From M3007 sp037445225 (GTDB taxonomy: Bacteria > Bacteroidota > Bacteroidia > Chitinophagales > Saprospiraceae): a stretch of 64,000 nt of DNA. Position numbers and translations under genes: made by a program. This document shows positions 18,505 to 27,386 of this stretch, piece after piece. How positions within the stretch are numbered: position 1 is the stretch's first letter; the number at the start of each line of letters is the position of its first letter. The stretch lies in the NCBI GenBank assembly GCA_037445225.1, contig JBBIKW010000004.1:1-64000 (forward strand). The letters run 5' to 3'. The notes beneath the pieces were generated by a model. The model made no database searches and had not been told where the DNA came from. It saw only the letters and a program-made list of their open reading frames with translations.

Positions 18505-19059
18505 CTAATTTTTCTTTGTTTCGCCCCAAGGCAGTTGTTTGTGCCCCTGAACGCGAATCTGGATGCCGGATTTGTTTAGGTCTGTATTGCCTATCCAAAT
18601 CATCAGATACGTCAGATCCTTCACCGCCCAACTGTTGTTCAGATGCGGATCTCTACACGAAAGGTAGAGGAAGTTCTTGTCGGCATCCCAGTTCCAACGC
18701 CCAGAGTCGACGACTTGGCCCTCAATGAGGACGTCAAAAGTCTGGTCCTCGCGAAAGACGAGCCACTTCTTTTCGTAAAAAGGTTGGACATTCTTTCCAC
18801 TGGGGCTCACCGCCATGCTCAGGTGCCAATAGGCCGACGACAGATAGGCGCGATGGCTGGCTGAGGCAGGGGGCATTTCGTCTACCGGCACGCGCAACAG
18901 CAGTGCCGCCGCCGTGTCGGAGGGCGCTGAAGACGAAACGCCACTTGGCGCCGTCGCCACACCTTGTGAGGCCGCCTCAGCGGCGCTTTTCTGTAAATTT
19001 TTGCACGTCCACCAACCCAACAGCAGCGCGATAATCCCCAGAACAATGTTGGTCTTCAT
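18505..19059 (-). CDS. Membrane-anchored small protein, lipocalin-like
   Basis: The 184-residue protein starts at MKTNIVLGIIALLLGWWTC, a signal anchor or weak lipoprotein signal. A Ser/Ala-rich linker follows, then a beta-rich domain (about 75-180) with HLSMAVSPSGKNVQPFYEKKWLVFREDQTFDVLIEGQVVDSGRW split over the middle, the kind of "draws, result, gradient" pattern seen in lipocalin-like domains of Bacteroidota. I do not recognise a named family. Upstream in-frame Met codons exist, but the TAnnTTTG element at 19085-19092 supports 19059. It is divergent from the acyl-CoA ligase gene. Confidence 0.7.
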   Translation of the reverse strand: MKTNIVLGIIALLLGWWTCKNLQKSAAEAASQGVATAPSGVSSSAPSDTAAALLLRVPVDEMPPASASHRAYLSSAYWHLSMAVSPSGKNVQPFYEKKWLVFREDQTFDVLIEGQVVDSGRWNWDADKNFLYLSCRDPHLNNSWAVKDLTYLMIWIGNTDLNKSGIQIRVQGHKQLPWGETKKN

Positions 19060-19084
19060 ACGTGAAACGCCGTTCTTTGCTCCG

Positions 19085-19092
19085 CAAAAGTA
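19085..19092 (-). promoter_or_regulatory. TAnnTTTG promoter element of the 18505-19059 gene
   Basis: TACTTTTG on the minus strand, 25 bases upstream of the ATG at 19059. Confidence 0.5.
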
Positions 19093-19186
19093 AGGTGACT
19101 TTGCCATACGAGTGCCGAATACCGAGCGCAGAAGAGAGCACTCCAGAGGAGCAATTGCCTTTTTTAACGCAAAAATCCTCAGGTTT

Positions 19187-20710
19187 ATGACTATTGATTG
19201 GAGCGCGCGATGGGCGCTGTACAGCCCAGACCAGATAGCGGTAAAGGAATACGAGACGGGCCGCACCCTTAGCTACCGGCAGCTGAACCGCCTGGGCAAC
19301 CGAGTCGCCCACCACTTGCACCGCCACTTGGGAGTGAGCCCGGGAGATCGCGTGGCGGTGTTGGCGGAAAACGGCATAGAATACGTCGTTCTTTTTGCGG
19401 CCGCGCAAAAGCTGGGCTTCATCTTGGTGCCGCTCAACTACCGCTTAACGGCTCCGGAAATAGACTACCTGCTTTCCGATGCGGCACCTCAGCTGGTACT
19501 GTGGGAAGACAAGTTCGGTCGGCAGATAGCCGCAGCAACTGCCTTTTCGCGCACGCCCTGTCGCATGCCGTTAGAAGCGTTTGCCCACTACTGCGACCCA
19601 GAGGAAACGCATGCAGAAGACCAGCATCCGCCGGCAGTGGCAGTTGCTGAAACATCGCCTATCTTTATTCTGTACACCTCCGGCACGACGGGCTTCCCGA
19701 AAGGAGCGCTATACACCCACCGAATGCTGTTTTGGAACAGTATCAACACCGCTTTGTCGCTGATTATCCATACCGAAAGCCGGACGCTCAACGTCATGCC
19801 GCCCTTTCATACGGGCAGCTGGAATGTGCTGCTCACTCCCTTCCTGCACCACGGCGCCTACACGTGTCTGTTCAAGAAGTTCGAGCCGACCTCGGTATTG
19901 CAGGCGCTGGAAAGCGAGCGCTGTACGATCTTCATGGGCGTACCTACGATGCTCAAGATGCTGGCCGACGAGCCCTACTTCGAGCGCGCCGACCTCTCGA
20001 GCTTGTTGTACGTCATCGTCGGCGGTGAACCCATGCCCATACCGCTCATCGAGCGCTGGCACCAAAAGGGCGTCTACGTGCGCCAAGGCTACGGCATGAC
20101 CGAAGCCGGGCCCAACCTCACCTCGCTGCATCAGCGGGACGCCGTACGCAAGAAAGGGAGCATCGGACGCCCCAACTTCTACGTGGAGACGCGCATTGTA
20201 GCGCCCGACGGCAGCGAAGTAGGGCCTAACACCGCGGGCGAACTGCTCCTGCGTGGCCCCATAGTGACGCCCGGCTATTGGCAAAAACCTGAAGCCACAG
20301 CGGCAGCCTTTCGCGACGGATGGTTCTGCACCGGCGATATCGCCGTGCAAGACGAGGAAGGGTACCTGTACATCGTCGACCGCATCAAAAACATGTACAT
20401 CTCGGGCGGCGAAAACGTATACCCCGCCGAGGTCGAGCGCGTGTTGCTGCTGCACCCCGCTATCGCCGAAGCCGCCGTAGCGGGCGCGCCCGACGACAAG
20501 TGGGGAGAGGTGGGCTGCGCCTTCGTCGTGCTTCGGCCGGGCGAAAGCGCCTCGGCGGAGGCTATTCTCGAACACTGCCGCAGCCACTTGGCGCGCTACA
20601 AGGTACCGCACTACGTGCGCTTCCTCGACGCCCTGCCCAAGACCGACAGCGGCAAGATCGACCGAAAGCGCATCGCTGCTTTTGCTCAAACCTCCTTACC
20701 TCAGGGCTAA
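19187..20710 (+). CDS. Acyl-CoA synthetase (AMP-forming, long/medium-chain fatty acid CoA ligase type)
   Basis: A 507-residue ANL-superfamily enzyme that activates a carboxylic acid via an acyl-adenylate. It shows the P-loop YTSGTTGFPKGA (about 164-175), the GYGMTEAGP motif (about 302-310), the hinge GDIAVQDEEGYLYIVDRIKNM with the GWFCTGD aspartate, and the catalytic Lys in PKTDSGKIDRKRI near the C-terminus. The closest subgroup by eye is fatty-acyl or FadD3/Fcs-like ligases; substrate is unknown. I prefer the ATG at 19187 (MTIDWSARWALYSP) over the in-frame 19112, which lies in the promoter region of the divergent gene. Confidence 0.88.
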   Translation: MTIDWSARWALYSPDQIAVKEYETGRTLSYRQLNRLGNRVAHHLHRHLGVSPGDRVAVLAENGIEYVVLFAAAQKLGFILVPLNYRLTAPEIDYLLSDAAPQLVLWEDKFGRQIAAATAFSRTPCRMPLEAFAHYCDPEETHAEDQHPPAVAVAETSPIFILYTSGTTGFPKGALYTHRMLFWNSINTALSLIIHTESRTLNVMPPFHTGSWNVLLTPFLHHGAYTCLFKKFEPTSVLQALESERCTIFMGVPTMLKMLADEPYFERADLSSLLYVIVGGEPMPIPLIERWHQKGVYVRQGYGMTEAGPNLTSLHQRDAVRKKGSIGRPNFYVETRIVAPDGSEVGPNTAGELLLRGPIVTPGYWQKPEATAAAFRDGWFCTGDIAVQDEEGYLYIVDRIKNMYISGGENVYPAEVERVLLLHPAIAEAAVAGAPDDKWGEVGCAFVVLRPGESASAEAILEHCRSHLARYKVPHYVRFLDALPKTDSGKIDRKRIAAFAQTSLPQG

Positions 20711-20806
20711 GGCTACGGGAAGAGTTGTTCGCGCAACCGCCGAGCGGCATTGAATACCCTAAGACACGCAAAAATGCCCGCTTGCAGTCCACTACGCGAT
20801 TGCCCT

Positions 20807-21295
20807 CTATCTCAAAAAGCCCTCCTGAGCCTGCTCCTCAAAATGCTCGAACCACTCGCTGTCGGATGCGTGGAGGGCCATACAGAGCAAAAACTGGGGT
20901 GCTCCTTCCTCATCGCGAAAAACTTTTGAAGTAAGGTGGATGCGCCGAAGATGCCCTCCTATACTCAACCGAACGCGTATCTTCGGATTCCACTGCTCCG
21001 GAGGCGTACCCGTTAGTGCCTCTAAGACTCTTTGGCACTCTTCGGGATTTTCTCAGTATCGTGCTACCGACCGGGTACTGCTATTTACCCGGAACAACCC
21101 CGATTTTTCCAGCTGCACTTCCCTATCGGACAAGCCCAATAATTCTTTGGCTTCCTTATTCAAGAACAACATCTGCCCATCGCTATAACGGCTAGCACAT
21201 ACAGGGAAGGGCAGGTGCGCCATGCTGCGGCAGGCTTCCTCTACTTGCTTTGAAGAGTTAACCGAATCACGGACAGTTTCCAATATACGGGACAT
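20807..21295 (-). pseudogene. PAS-domain protein interrupted by an in-frame TGA
   Basis: A 163-codon frame begins at the ATG at 21295 and ends at a TAG at 20807-20809, with a TGA (21053-21055) at codon 81. Both halves together read as one PAS-like domain: LPFPVCASRYSDGQMLFLNK, KEAKELLGLS, then after the stop ENPEECQRVLEALTG and VFRDEEGAPQFLLCMALHAS. The reading frame, composition and domain logic continue across the stop, so one nonsense mutation (for example CGA to TGA) is the simplest explanation. No output domain is attached, as in small stand-alone PAS proteins. Sequencing error or read-through are alternatives. Confidence 0.75.
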
Positions 21296-21417
21296 ACACG
21301 CGAATATCTTTTTTTATTTTATTAAGCCAAATATTTTTTTATTTCGATACAAAAATCTCATTTTCAATAATTTATGATAATAAGAAATACTTGGTTACCC
21401 CAAGCGTGTGTCGTATT

Positions 21418-21425
21418 TATCTTTG
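21418..21425 (+). promoter_or_regulatory. TAnnTTTG promoter element of the GH3 gene
   Basis: TATCTTTG lies 50 bases upstream of the ATG at 21475, in a strongly AT-rich divergent intergenic region. A short inverted repeat, CTTGG/CCAAG at 21390-21404, sits just upstream and could be an operator. Confidence 0.45.
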
Positions 21426-21474
21426 GCTGCAGAAACAGCATTTGCGCATTTAACCTTTTCAAATTTCATCCCAG

Positions 21475-23019
21475 ATGCGACTTGGAAGAAATGTCCTTCA
21501 AAGGCGTCGGCCGTTAGCAAGCCTTCGCGCGGTTCGTTGGGCGTTGCCGGTTGTCCGCCAAGAACGAATGCTGCGGCGCTTGTTAGCAGCGGCAGCACAC
21601 ACGTCGTTTGGCCGCTATTACGGCTTTGCTCAGATGCTCTGGCGCCGCGACGGGGTGCGTCTCTTTCAGACCTGTGTTCCCATACACGACTACGAGAAGA
21701 TATACCGCGAGTGGTGGTGCCGGTCGCGGCAAGACGAGCCCGACGTGTGTTGGCCGGGGGTCGTTCCCTGGTATGCCCTAAGCAGCGGCACCTCGAACGC
21801 CGCTTCTAAGTACATCCCGGTGACGCGCGACCTCATCCGCTGGATGCGGCGGCTGTCGCGGCGCGTCGTTTTCGACATGGCGCACTTTCATCTGTCGCCC
21901 AGCTTTTTCCGACGCCCTATGCTGATGGTGGGCAGCACGACAACGCTGCAGCGCGAGGGCAAACACTGGGTAGGCGACCTGTCGGGCATTCTCGCCTTGC
22001 ATCGGCCTTTTTGGCTGAAGCACGCCTATCGGCCGGAGCGCGACATTACCGACATACCGGATTGGGGTGCGCGCATCGAGCGCATCGCCGAACGCGCTCC
22101 GCAATGGGATATCGGATGCATTGTGGGCAATGTGGCATGGGTGCAAATGATCTTAGAGCGCGTCATAGAGCGCTACGGTCTGTGTCATATTCACGAAATA
22201 TGGCCGCATTTTTCGCTGTTCATGCACAGCGGCATCTTCTTCGAACCCTATCAACCCACTTTTGAGCGACTGCTGGGCCAGCCGGTGCAATACGCCGACA
22301 GCTATTTGGCCTCAGAGGGATTTATCGGCTATCAACGCCGACCCTATCCGCGCCTGCATCAGTTAGCGGTCAACGCCGGCATTTTCTTCGAGTTTGTGCC
22401 TTTCGACGATGCTCACTTTGACGCTGAGGGCAACCTTCACCCGGAGGCGGAGGCATTGTGGCTGCCCGACATAGAGGAAGGGAAGCCCTATGCCCTGTTG
22501 TTGAGCACGGCTGCCGGCTGTTGGCGTTATCTGTTGGGCGACACGATCGAGTTTGTAGATAGGCAACGCCTGCTTTTCCGCATTACTGGGCGCACCAAGC
22601 ACTTCCTAAGTGTTACGGGCGAGCACGTATCGGTAGACAACCTCAATGCGGCATTGCGCGCGGTAGACCAACAGCTTCGCTTGGGCGTAAAAGAGTTTGC
22701 GGTGTCGGCAGAGCCCTGTGGATCGCATTGGGCGCACCATTGGTATATCAGTGCCGACCACCCGGAGCGCCACCAGCCTGCCCAATGCGCGCGCCTCTTA
22801 GACGAGCACTTGCAACAAATCAACGACGACTACCGCGTTGAACGCCAATACGCCCTCCGCCAAGTGCGCGCGACCTTGCTGCCGCATCGCGTCTTTTACC
22901 AATGGCTCGAACAACACGGCAAGCTCAACGGCCAAGCCAAGGTGCCGCGCGTGCTCAAGGGAAAGGCCCAACATAGCTGGGAAACCTACTTGCGGCAAGT
23001 ACTCGACCAGCACCAGTGA
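21475..23019 (+). CDS. GH3 auxin-responsive-promoter family acyl-adenylating enzyme
   Basis: A 514-residue protein of the GH3 family, relatives of plant acyl-acid amido synthetases that adenylate carboxylates and join them to amino acids or other amines. Visible signatures are the ATP-binding YALSSGTSNAASKYIPVT (about 101-118), YADSYLASEGFIGYQ (about 270-285), LLSTAAGCWRYLLGDTIEF (about 342-360) and FRITGRTKHFLSVTGEHVS with the hinge Lys (about 370-388). Bacterial GH3 proteins are common in Bacteroidota, but the substrate is not established. It has its own promoter and is followed by an ABC permease gene after 97 bases. Confidence 0.88.
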   Translation: MRLGRNVLQRRRPLASLRAVRWALPVVRQERMLRRLLAAAAHTSFGRYYGFAQMLWRRDGVRLFQTCVPIHDYEKIYREWWCRSRQDEPDVCWPGVVPWYALSSGTSNAASKYIPVTRDLIRWMRRLSRRVVFDMAHFHLSPSFFRRPMLMVGSTTTLQREGKHWVGDLSGILALHRPFWLKHAYRPERDITDIPDWGARIERIAERAPQWDIGCIVGNVAWVQMILERVIERYGLCHIHEIWPHFSLFMHSGIFFEPYQPTFERLLGQPVQYADSYLASEGFIGYQRRPYPRLHQLAVNAGIFFEFVPFDDAHFDAEGNLHPEAEALWLPDIEEGKPYALLLSTAAGCWRYLLGDTIEFVDRQRLLFRITGRTKHFLSVTGEHVSVDNLNAALRAVDQQLRLGVKEFAVSAEPCGSHWAHHWYISADHPERHQPAQCARLLDEHLQQINDDYRVERQYALRQVRATLLPHRVFYQWLEQHGKLNGQAKVPRVLKGKAQHSWETYLRQVLDQHQ

Positions 23020-23116
23020 AGTGGTAGAATAAAACGGGCGCTTTATCGAATTTTGGCGCACATTTCCCCCAGCGAACAGCATTTTTGCTCGGTTGTTTTT
23101 TAGATGAGAAAAAGGC

Positions 23117-24385
23117 ATGCGCCAAATACTCCGCATATTATCTGAGGGCGCCGCCCAAGCGTGGCAACAGCTGGTCTCCAACCGGCTGCGCTCCTTTTTG
23201 TCGCTGTTGGGCATCACCATCGGCATCTTCTGCATCATCGGGGTCAAAAGCGCCGTCAACTCGTTAGAAGACAACATCCGGCGCAGTTTGTCCAAGCTGG
23301 GCAACGACGTAGTCTACATCGACAAGTTCTCCTGGTCGGAAGACCCTGGGCAAAACTTTTGGAAATGGATGCGCCGCCCCAACCAGAGCTATCGCGAATA
23401 TGAGGCGCTGCGAAGCCGGATGAAAACCGCTGCTTACGTCGGATACTGGCAATTTCTGGGCGCTAAGACGGTCAAGTGGCGCAATTCGAGCGTTGAGAAT
23501 GCCTTTTTCATCAGCGTTACGGAAGAGTGCAGCGATATCTTTCGGCTGGAGTTTCAAGAAGGCGGGCGTTTCTTTTCGTCGGTGGAATACGCCAACGGCA
23601 GCGATGTGTGCATTTTAGGCGCCAAAATCGCCGAGACACTCTTTCCAGCGGGCATGAGCGGTGTAGACCAATCCGTCAAAATCGGCGGGCGCAAGCTGCG
23701 CGTCGTTGGAGTGATAGTGCCCTCCGGCAATGACCTGCTGCGCATTATGGACTTCGATAATGCCGTCATGGTGAGCCACACGCTGGCGCGTCGGGGCTTC
23801 CGCATCCGAGATGGAAACATGTGGGTGGGCAAATCCACCATCGCCGTGCGCGCTAAGCCCGGCACCTCGATCCAAGCGGTCAAAGACGAAATCACCGGTA
23901 TCCTGCGCAGCGCTCGCCACCTAAAGCCCGCCGAGGAGGAGAACTTTGCCCTTAACACCCTGACCATCCTCAGCAATGTTTTCGACGGCCTCTTTGGCGT
24001 CATCAACGGCGCAGGGTTTGTCATCGGCGCGTTTGCCCTCATCGTGGGGATGTTTTCCGTGGCCAACATCATGTTCGTATCGGTTAAAGAGCGCACCAGC
24101 ATCATCGGCATCAAAATGGCCATCGGGGCAAAACGCTGGTTCATCCTGCTGGAAGTACTCTTTGAAGCTACCGTGCTGTGCATCGTGGGCGGCGTCTTAG
24201 GATTACTGCTTATCTGGGGAGCCACTGCAGCAATTTCTAAAGCCGTTGACTTCGATATTTACCTTTCGGCAGGGAATATCCTGTTAGGCATCTTCACTTC
24301 CATTGCCGTAGGCATACTATCGGGCTTAATTCCGGCGCTTCAGGCCAGCCGCATGGACCCGGTAGAGGCCATTCGAGCACAGTGA
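23117..24385 (+). CDS. MacB-like ABC transporter permease (FtsX family)
   Basis: A 422-residue permease with one N-terminal membrane helix (about 23-45, LLGITIGIFCIIGVKSAV), a large periplasmic MacB core domain (about 50-275) and three C-terminal helices (about 287-415) ending SGLIPALQASRMDPVEAIRA, the family's typical tail. MacB-type systems act as mechanotransmitters that move substrates across the outer membrane together with a separate ATPase and an adaptor; neither partner gene is adjacent. It is the first of four closely spaced plus-strand genes (permease, cytochrome c, flippase-like, RfaE2). Confidence 0.9.
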   Translation: MRQILRILSEGAAQAWQQLVSNRLRSFLSLLGITIGIFCIIGVKSAVNSLEDNIRRSLSKLGNDVVYIDKFSWSEDPGQNFWKWMRRPNQSYREYEALRSRMKTAAYVGYWQFLGAKTVKWRNSSVENAFFISVTEECSDIFRLEFQEGGRFFSSVEYANGSDVCILGAKIAETLFPAGMSGVDQSVKIGGRKLRVVGVIVPSGNDLLRIMDFDNAVMVSHTLARRGFRIRDGNMWVGKSTIAVRAKPGTSIQAVKDEITGILRSARHLKPAEEENFALNTLTILSNVFDGLFGVINGAGFVIGAFALIVGMFSVANIMFVSVKERTSIIGIKMAIGAKRWFILLEVLFEATVLCIVGGVLGLLLIWGATAAISKAVDFDIYLSAGNILLGIFTSIAVGILSGLIPALQASRMDPVEAIRAQ

Positions 24386-24393
24386 GAAAAACG

Positions 24394-25767
24394 ATGATGC
24401 GTCGATGGAGTTTTTTTCTTTTCGTTTGTGCGGGGAGTGCGGCGTTGCTCCCTATCGCGTTTACTCCGGGCGACTTTACTGAAATTGCGCCCGCTCCGCA
24501 GCGACAGGGCGACCCAGAAGCGGGATACCAATACCTGCTCTATGGCGATGTAGTGCGTTCGGGCATCCCTTTGGAGCTTTTCAGGAGTACCGTTTCTGGT
24601 GAAGGCATCGATGATCTGGGGCGCACGGGCGACAACAAGGGCATTCCGCATTCCTTTAACGCCGTAGAAGCGCCCAACGGCGTCAAGGTGGTTGCACCTA
24701 CGTGCCTAACTTGCCATGCGGAGCGTCTTTTTGGAAAGACCATCATTGGGTTGGGCAACAACACCTCGGATTATACCCGTACAGCTCCTACGGCGCTCAT
24801 CGATCGCGCTGTGGAGATGCGCTATGGAAAGGCCTCCGCCGAATGGGATGCCTATTGGCCGCTCAGCCGCAGCCAGAAAGCCATTGGGCCGTACATCCGG
24901 ACAGCGGTGCGCGGGCTCAACCCTGCGGACAAGATTTTTGCCGCTTTGGCAGCGCATCGGCGCGCTGAAGACCTCAGCTGGATAGACTCCGCTCAGTTTC
25001 ACCTGCCTACGGAAACCGTTCCCACCGATGTGCCGGCGTGGTGGTTAGTTAAAAAGAAGCATGCTCTGTATTACAATGCCTTAGGCAGGGGCGATTTTGC
25101 TCGGCTATCGTCGGCCTCCGCTATGCTGACGCTGACCGACAGCGCCGAAGCGCGCCGCGTCGACCGGCACATGGTCGACGTGTTGGCCTGGATACGCACT
25201 ATAGCGCCGCCTAAATACCCCTTCTCTGTCGACACGCCACTGGCCCGCCGCGGCCAAGGGCTTTTTGAAAAGCATTGTTCCAAGTGCCACGGCACCTATG
25301 GGAGGGCCCCCTCCTACCCTAACCGCGTCATATCGTTAGACCGCATCGGTACCGACCCGCTCTTGGCGCAGACGTACCAGAAGTATCCCCAGTACCACCA
25401 ATGGTACAACCGCAGTTGGTTTGCACAAGGACCATATAAGGGGGAATTGATCCCTACCGACGGCTACATCGCCCCCCCGTTAGACGGCATCTGGGCTACA
25501 GCGCCCTATTTTCACAACGGTTCGGTGCCTACGGTGGCCGATGTGCTCAACAGCACTCAGCGGCCCAAGTATTGGCGCCGCTCGTTTGACAACAGCGACT
25601 ACGACACCCTCCGCATAGGATGGGGTTATCGAGTAGAGGATAAGGCCTCTAGCCCAGAGATCTACGATACGACGCTTCCCGGATATGGGAATGGCGGGCA
25701 TACGTTTGGCGACCGCCTTAGCGATGAAGAGCGGCGCGCCATCATAGAATACTTGAAGACCCTTTGA
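24394..25767 (+). CDS. Di-haem cytochrome c, secreted
   Basis: The 457-residue protein has a signal peptide (MMRRWSFFLFVCAGSAALLP) and two haem c attachment sites, CLTCH (104-108) and CSKCH (295-299), the second inside a canonical cytochrome c fold starting RRGQGLFEKHCSKCHG. The long middle region and the C-terminal APPLDGIWATAPYFHNGSVPTVADVL segment resemble di-haem oxidoreductases related to the MauG/c-peroxidase group, where this Tyr-His-Asn-Gly motif is typical. Electron partner and substrate are unknown. A GTG at 24382 that overlaps the permease stop is an alternative start. It would act in the periplasm. Confidence 0.85.
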   Translation: MMRRWSFFLFVCAGSAALLPIAFTPGDFTEIAPAPQRQGDPEAGYQYLLYGDVVRSGIPLELFRSTVSGEGIDDLGRTGDNKGIPHSFNAVEAPNGVKVVAPTCLTCHAERLFGKTIIGLGNNTSDYTRTAPTALIDRAVEMRYGKASAEWDAYWPLSRSQKAIGPYIRTAVRGLNPADKIFAALAAHRRAEDLSWIDSAQFHLPTETVPTDVPAWWLVKKKHALYYNALGRGDFARLSSASAMLTLTDSAEARRVDRHMVDVLAWIRTIAPPKYPFSVDTPLARRGQGLFEKHCSKCHGTYGRAPSYPNRVISLDRIGTDPLLAQTYQKYPQYHQWYNRSWFAQGPYKGELIPTDGYIAPPLDGIWATAPYFHNGSVPTVADVLNSTQRPKYWRRSFDNSDYDTLRIGWGYRVEDKASSPEIYDTTLPGYGNGGHTFGDRLSDEERRAIIEYLKTL

Positions 25768-25825
25768 GCAAGGGAAAAGCTCCACCTTTGTGCAGCCTAA
25801 GAAAAGACCCGGCTGCCTCTCCTAT

Positions 25826-26872
25826 ATGCCTTCTTTTTGGAAGAACACCCTGCGTTTTCTGCTCTTCTTTAGCATAGGTGCCCTATTGTTGGGCTTAGTG
25901 TTTTGGCATCAGAACGCTGCTTACCAAGAGCAATGCCGCATAGACGGCATTCCGCCCGAACAATGTCGGCTACTGGACAAGTTGATGAGCGACTTTACCG
26001 CTGTCCACGTAGGGTGGATGGGGCTGGTTTGGGCGGCTTTCACGGTCAGTATTGGCCTCAGAGCTTGGCGTTGGCAGGTACTGCTCGAGCCGTTAGGCTA
26101 TCGAGCGCGGTGGAGCAACTGTTTTTGGACGATTGTTTTGGGCTATTTTGCTAACTTAGGGTTGCCGCGCATGGGCGAAGTGGTACGCGCTGGAGCGTTG
26201 GCGCGCTACGAGCGCGTCCCTGTGGAGCGCGTGATGGGAACGCTCGTCATTGACCGACTGATGGATTTTGTCTGCTTGGGCATATTCATAGGGATGGCTT
26301 TTCTTTGGGAAGGCGACACCCTTTGGGCTTTTATACAGCAACGCCACGCTGCTGGCACACCCATGTGGCAAAGTGCCGCCTTTTTAGCCGCTGTCGGTTT
26401 GGTGGCCGCCTTAGGCGGGATATCTTGGTTTTTCCGCCACAAGATCAGCGAAATACCACTTTTCCGAAAGATGGAGAGCCTCGTCGCCGGCTTTTTAGAG
26501 GGCCTTCGCAGTGTGTTTCGCCTGCGCCGTGCCGGTGTCTTCTTAGCGTGCTCTTTGGGCATATGGGTTATGTTTTACCTACAAACGCAGTTCAACCTGC
26601 GAGCATTTGGCCCTACTGCGCACTTGGGATGGGATGCTGCCCTGATGGTGTTTGTCTTCGGCACGTTGGGCTTTGTCGCACCCTCACCGGGCGGCATGGG
26701 TTCGTTTCACGCCTTGGCCGTGGCCGGGTTAGCCCTGTATGCCGTGAGAGGCGACGATGCGTTTTCCTATGCCAACATCGCCTTTTTTGCTGTCCAAATC
26801 CTGTATAACGTGTTGGGAGGGCTACTGTCGTTAGCCTTGTTACCTCTATTAAATCGCCCTACCTCGACGTAA
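25826..26872 (+). CDS. Flippase-like integral membrane protein (UPF0104/LPG synthase TM family)
   Basis: A polytopic protein of 348 residues with about eight hydrophobic segments. Family hallmarks are RAWRWQVLLEPLG (about 78-90), GYFANLGLPRMGEVVRAGALARYE (about 104-127), VIDRLMDF (about 138-145) and the C-terminal FGTLGFVAPSPGGMGSFHALAVAG (about 288-311). Members resemble the flippase half of MprF and the AglD/dolichol-linked family, and are thought to move lipid-linked substrates; the substrate here is not known. A GTG at 25790 is in frame, but the ATG at 25826 fits the first membrane segment better. RfaE2 follows by 13 bases. Confidence 0.85.
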   Translation: MPSFWKNTLRFLLFFSIGALLLGLVFWHQNAAYQEQCRIDGIPPEQCRLLDKLMSDFTAVHVGWMGLVWAAFTVSIGLRAWRWQVLLEPLGYRARWSNCFWTIVLGYFANLGLPRMGEVVRAGALARYERVPVERVMGTLVIDRLMDFVCLGIFIGMAFLWEGDTLWAFIQQRHAAGTPMWQSAAFLAAVGLVAALGGISWFFRHKISEIPLFRKMESLVAGFLEGLRSVFRLRRAGVFLACSLGIWVMFYLQTQFNLRAFGPTAHLGWDAALMVFVFGTLGFVAPSPGGMGSFHALAVAGLALYAVRGDDAFSYANIAFFAVQILYNVLGGLLSLALLPLLNRPTST

Positions 26873-26885
26873 TAATCGCTTAAGC

Positions 26886-27386
26886 ATGAGTGGTCGACTG
26901 ACACACATCCGCCAAAAAATATGTACCCTAGAGCAGTTGCTCGAGCGCACCCAGATGTGGCGCGCTCAAGGCGAGCGCATTGTGTTTACTAACGGCTGTT
27001 TCGATTTGCTGCATTACGGCCACATCTGCTATTTGGCACAAGCGCGCGACTTGGGCGACCGACTGGTGGTTGGCCTCAACAGCTCTGCATCGGTTCGACG
27101 GCTCAAGGGCCCCATGCGCCCTATCAACGACGAAGCGACGCGCACCCATGCACTGGCCGCCTTGGAGGTGGTCGATGCCGTGGTGCTGTTTGACGAAGAC
27201 ACCCCCTTGCGCCTCATCGAAGCGCTGCAGCCCGATGTGTTAGTGAAAGGCGGCGATTGGAAGCCCGACCAAATCGTCGGCGCCTCGCTTGTCCTTGCCC
27301 GAGGCGGTCAAGTGCTTAGCCTGCCCTTCGTTGAAGGGTACTCTACCACGCGTATCGAACAGCAGATCCGCTCCCAGAAAGGTTAA
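26886..27386 (+). CDS. rfaE2: D-glycero-beta-D-manno-heptose 1-phosphate adenylyltransferase
   Basis: A 166-residue cytidylyltransferase-fold enzyme that makes ADP-heptose from heptose 1-phosphate and ATP. The motif FTNGCFDLLHYGHICYL (about 34-50) holds the HxGH nucleotide site; VKGGDWKPDQIVGA (about 119-132) and the C-terminal STTRIEQQI are typical of stand-alone RfaE2 proteins, as opposed to fused HldE. It supplies the donor for the heptosyltransferase at 15408. Its stop overlaps the convergent protease gene by 4 bases. Confidence 0.95.
   Translation: MSGRLTHIRQKICTLEQLLERTQMWRAQGERIVFTNGCFDLLHYGHICYLAQARDLGDRLVVGLNSSASVRRLKGPMRPINDEATRTHALAALEVVDAVVLFDEDTPLRLIEALQPDVLVKGGDWKPDQIVGASLVLARGGQVLSLPFVEGYSTTRIEQQIRSQKG

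Noticed and set aside
19187..23019. A biosynthetic cluster formed by the acyl-CoA ligase and GH3 genes
   Set aside because: A broken PAS gene and two separate promoters lie between them, and no carrier protein or synthase is nearby.
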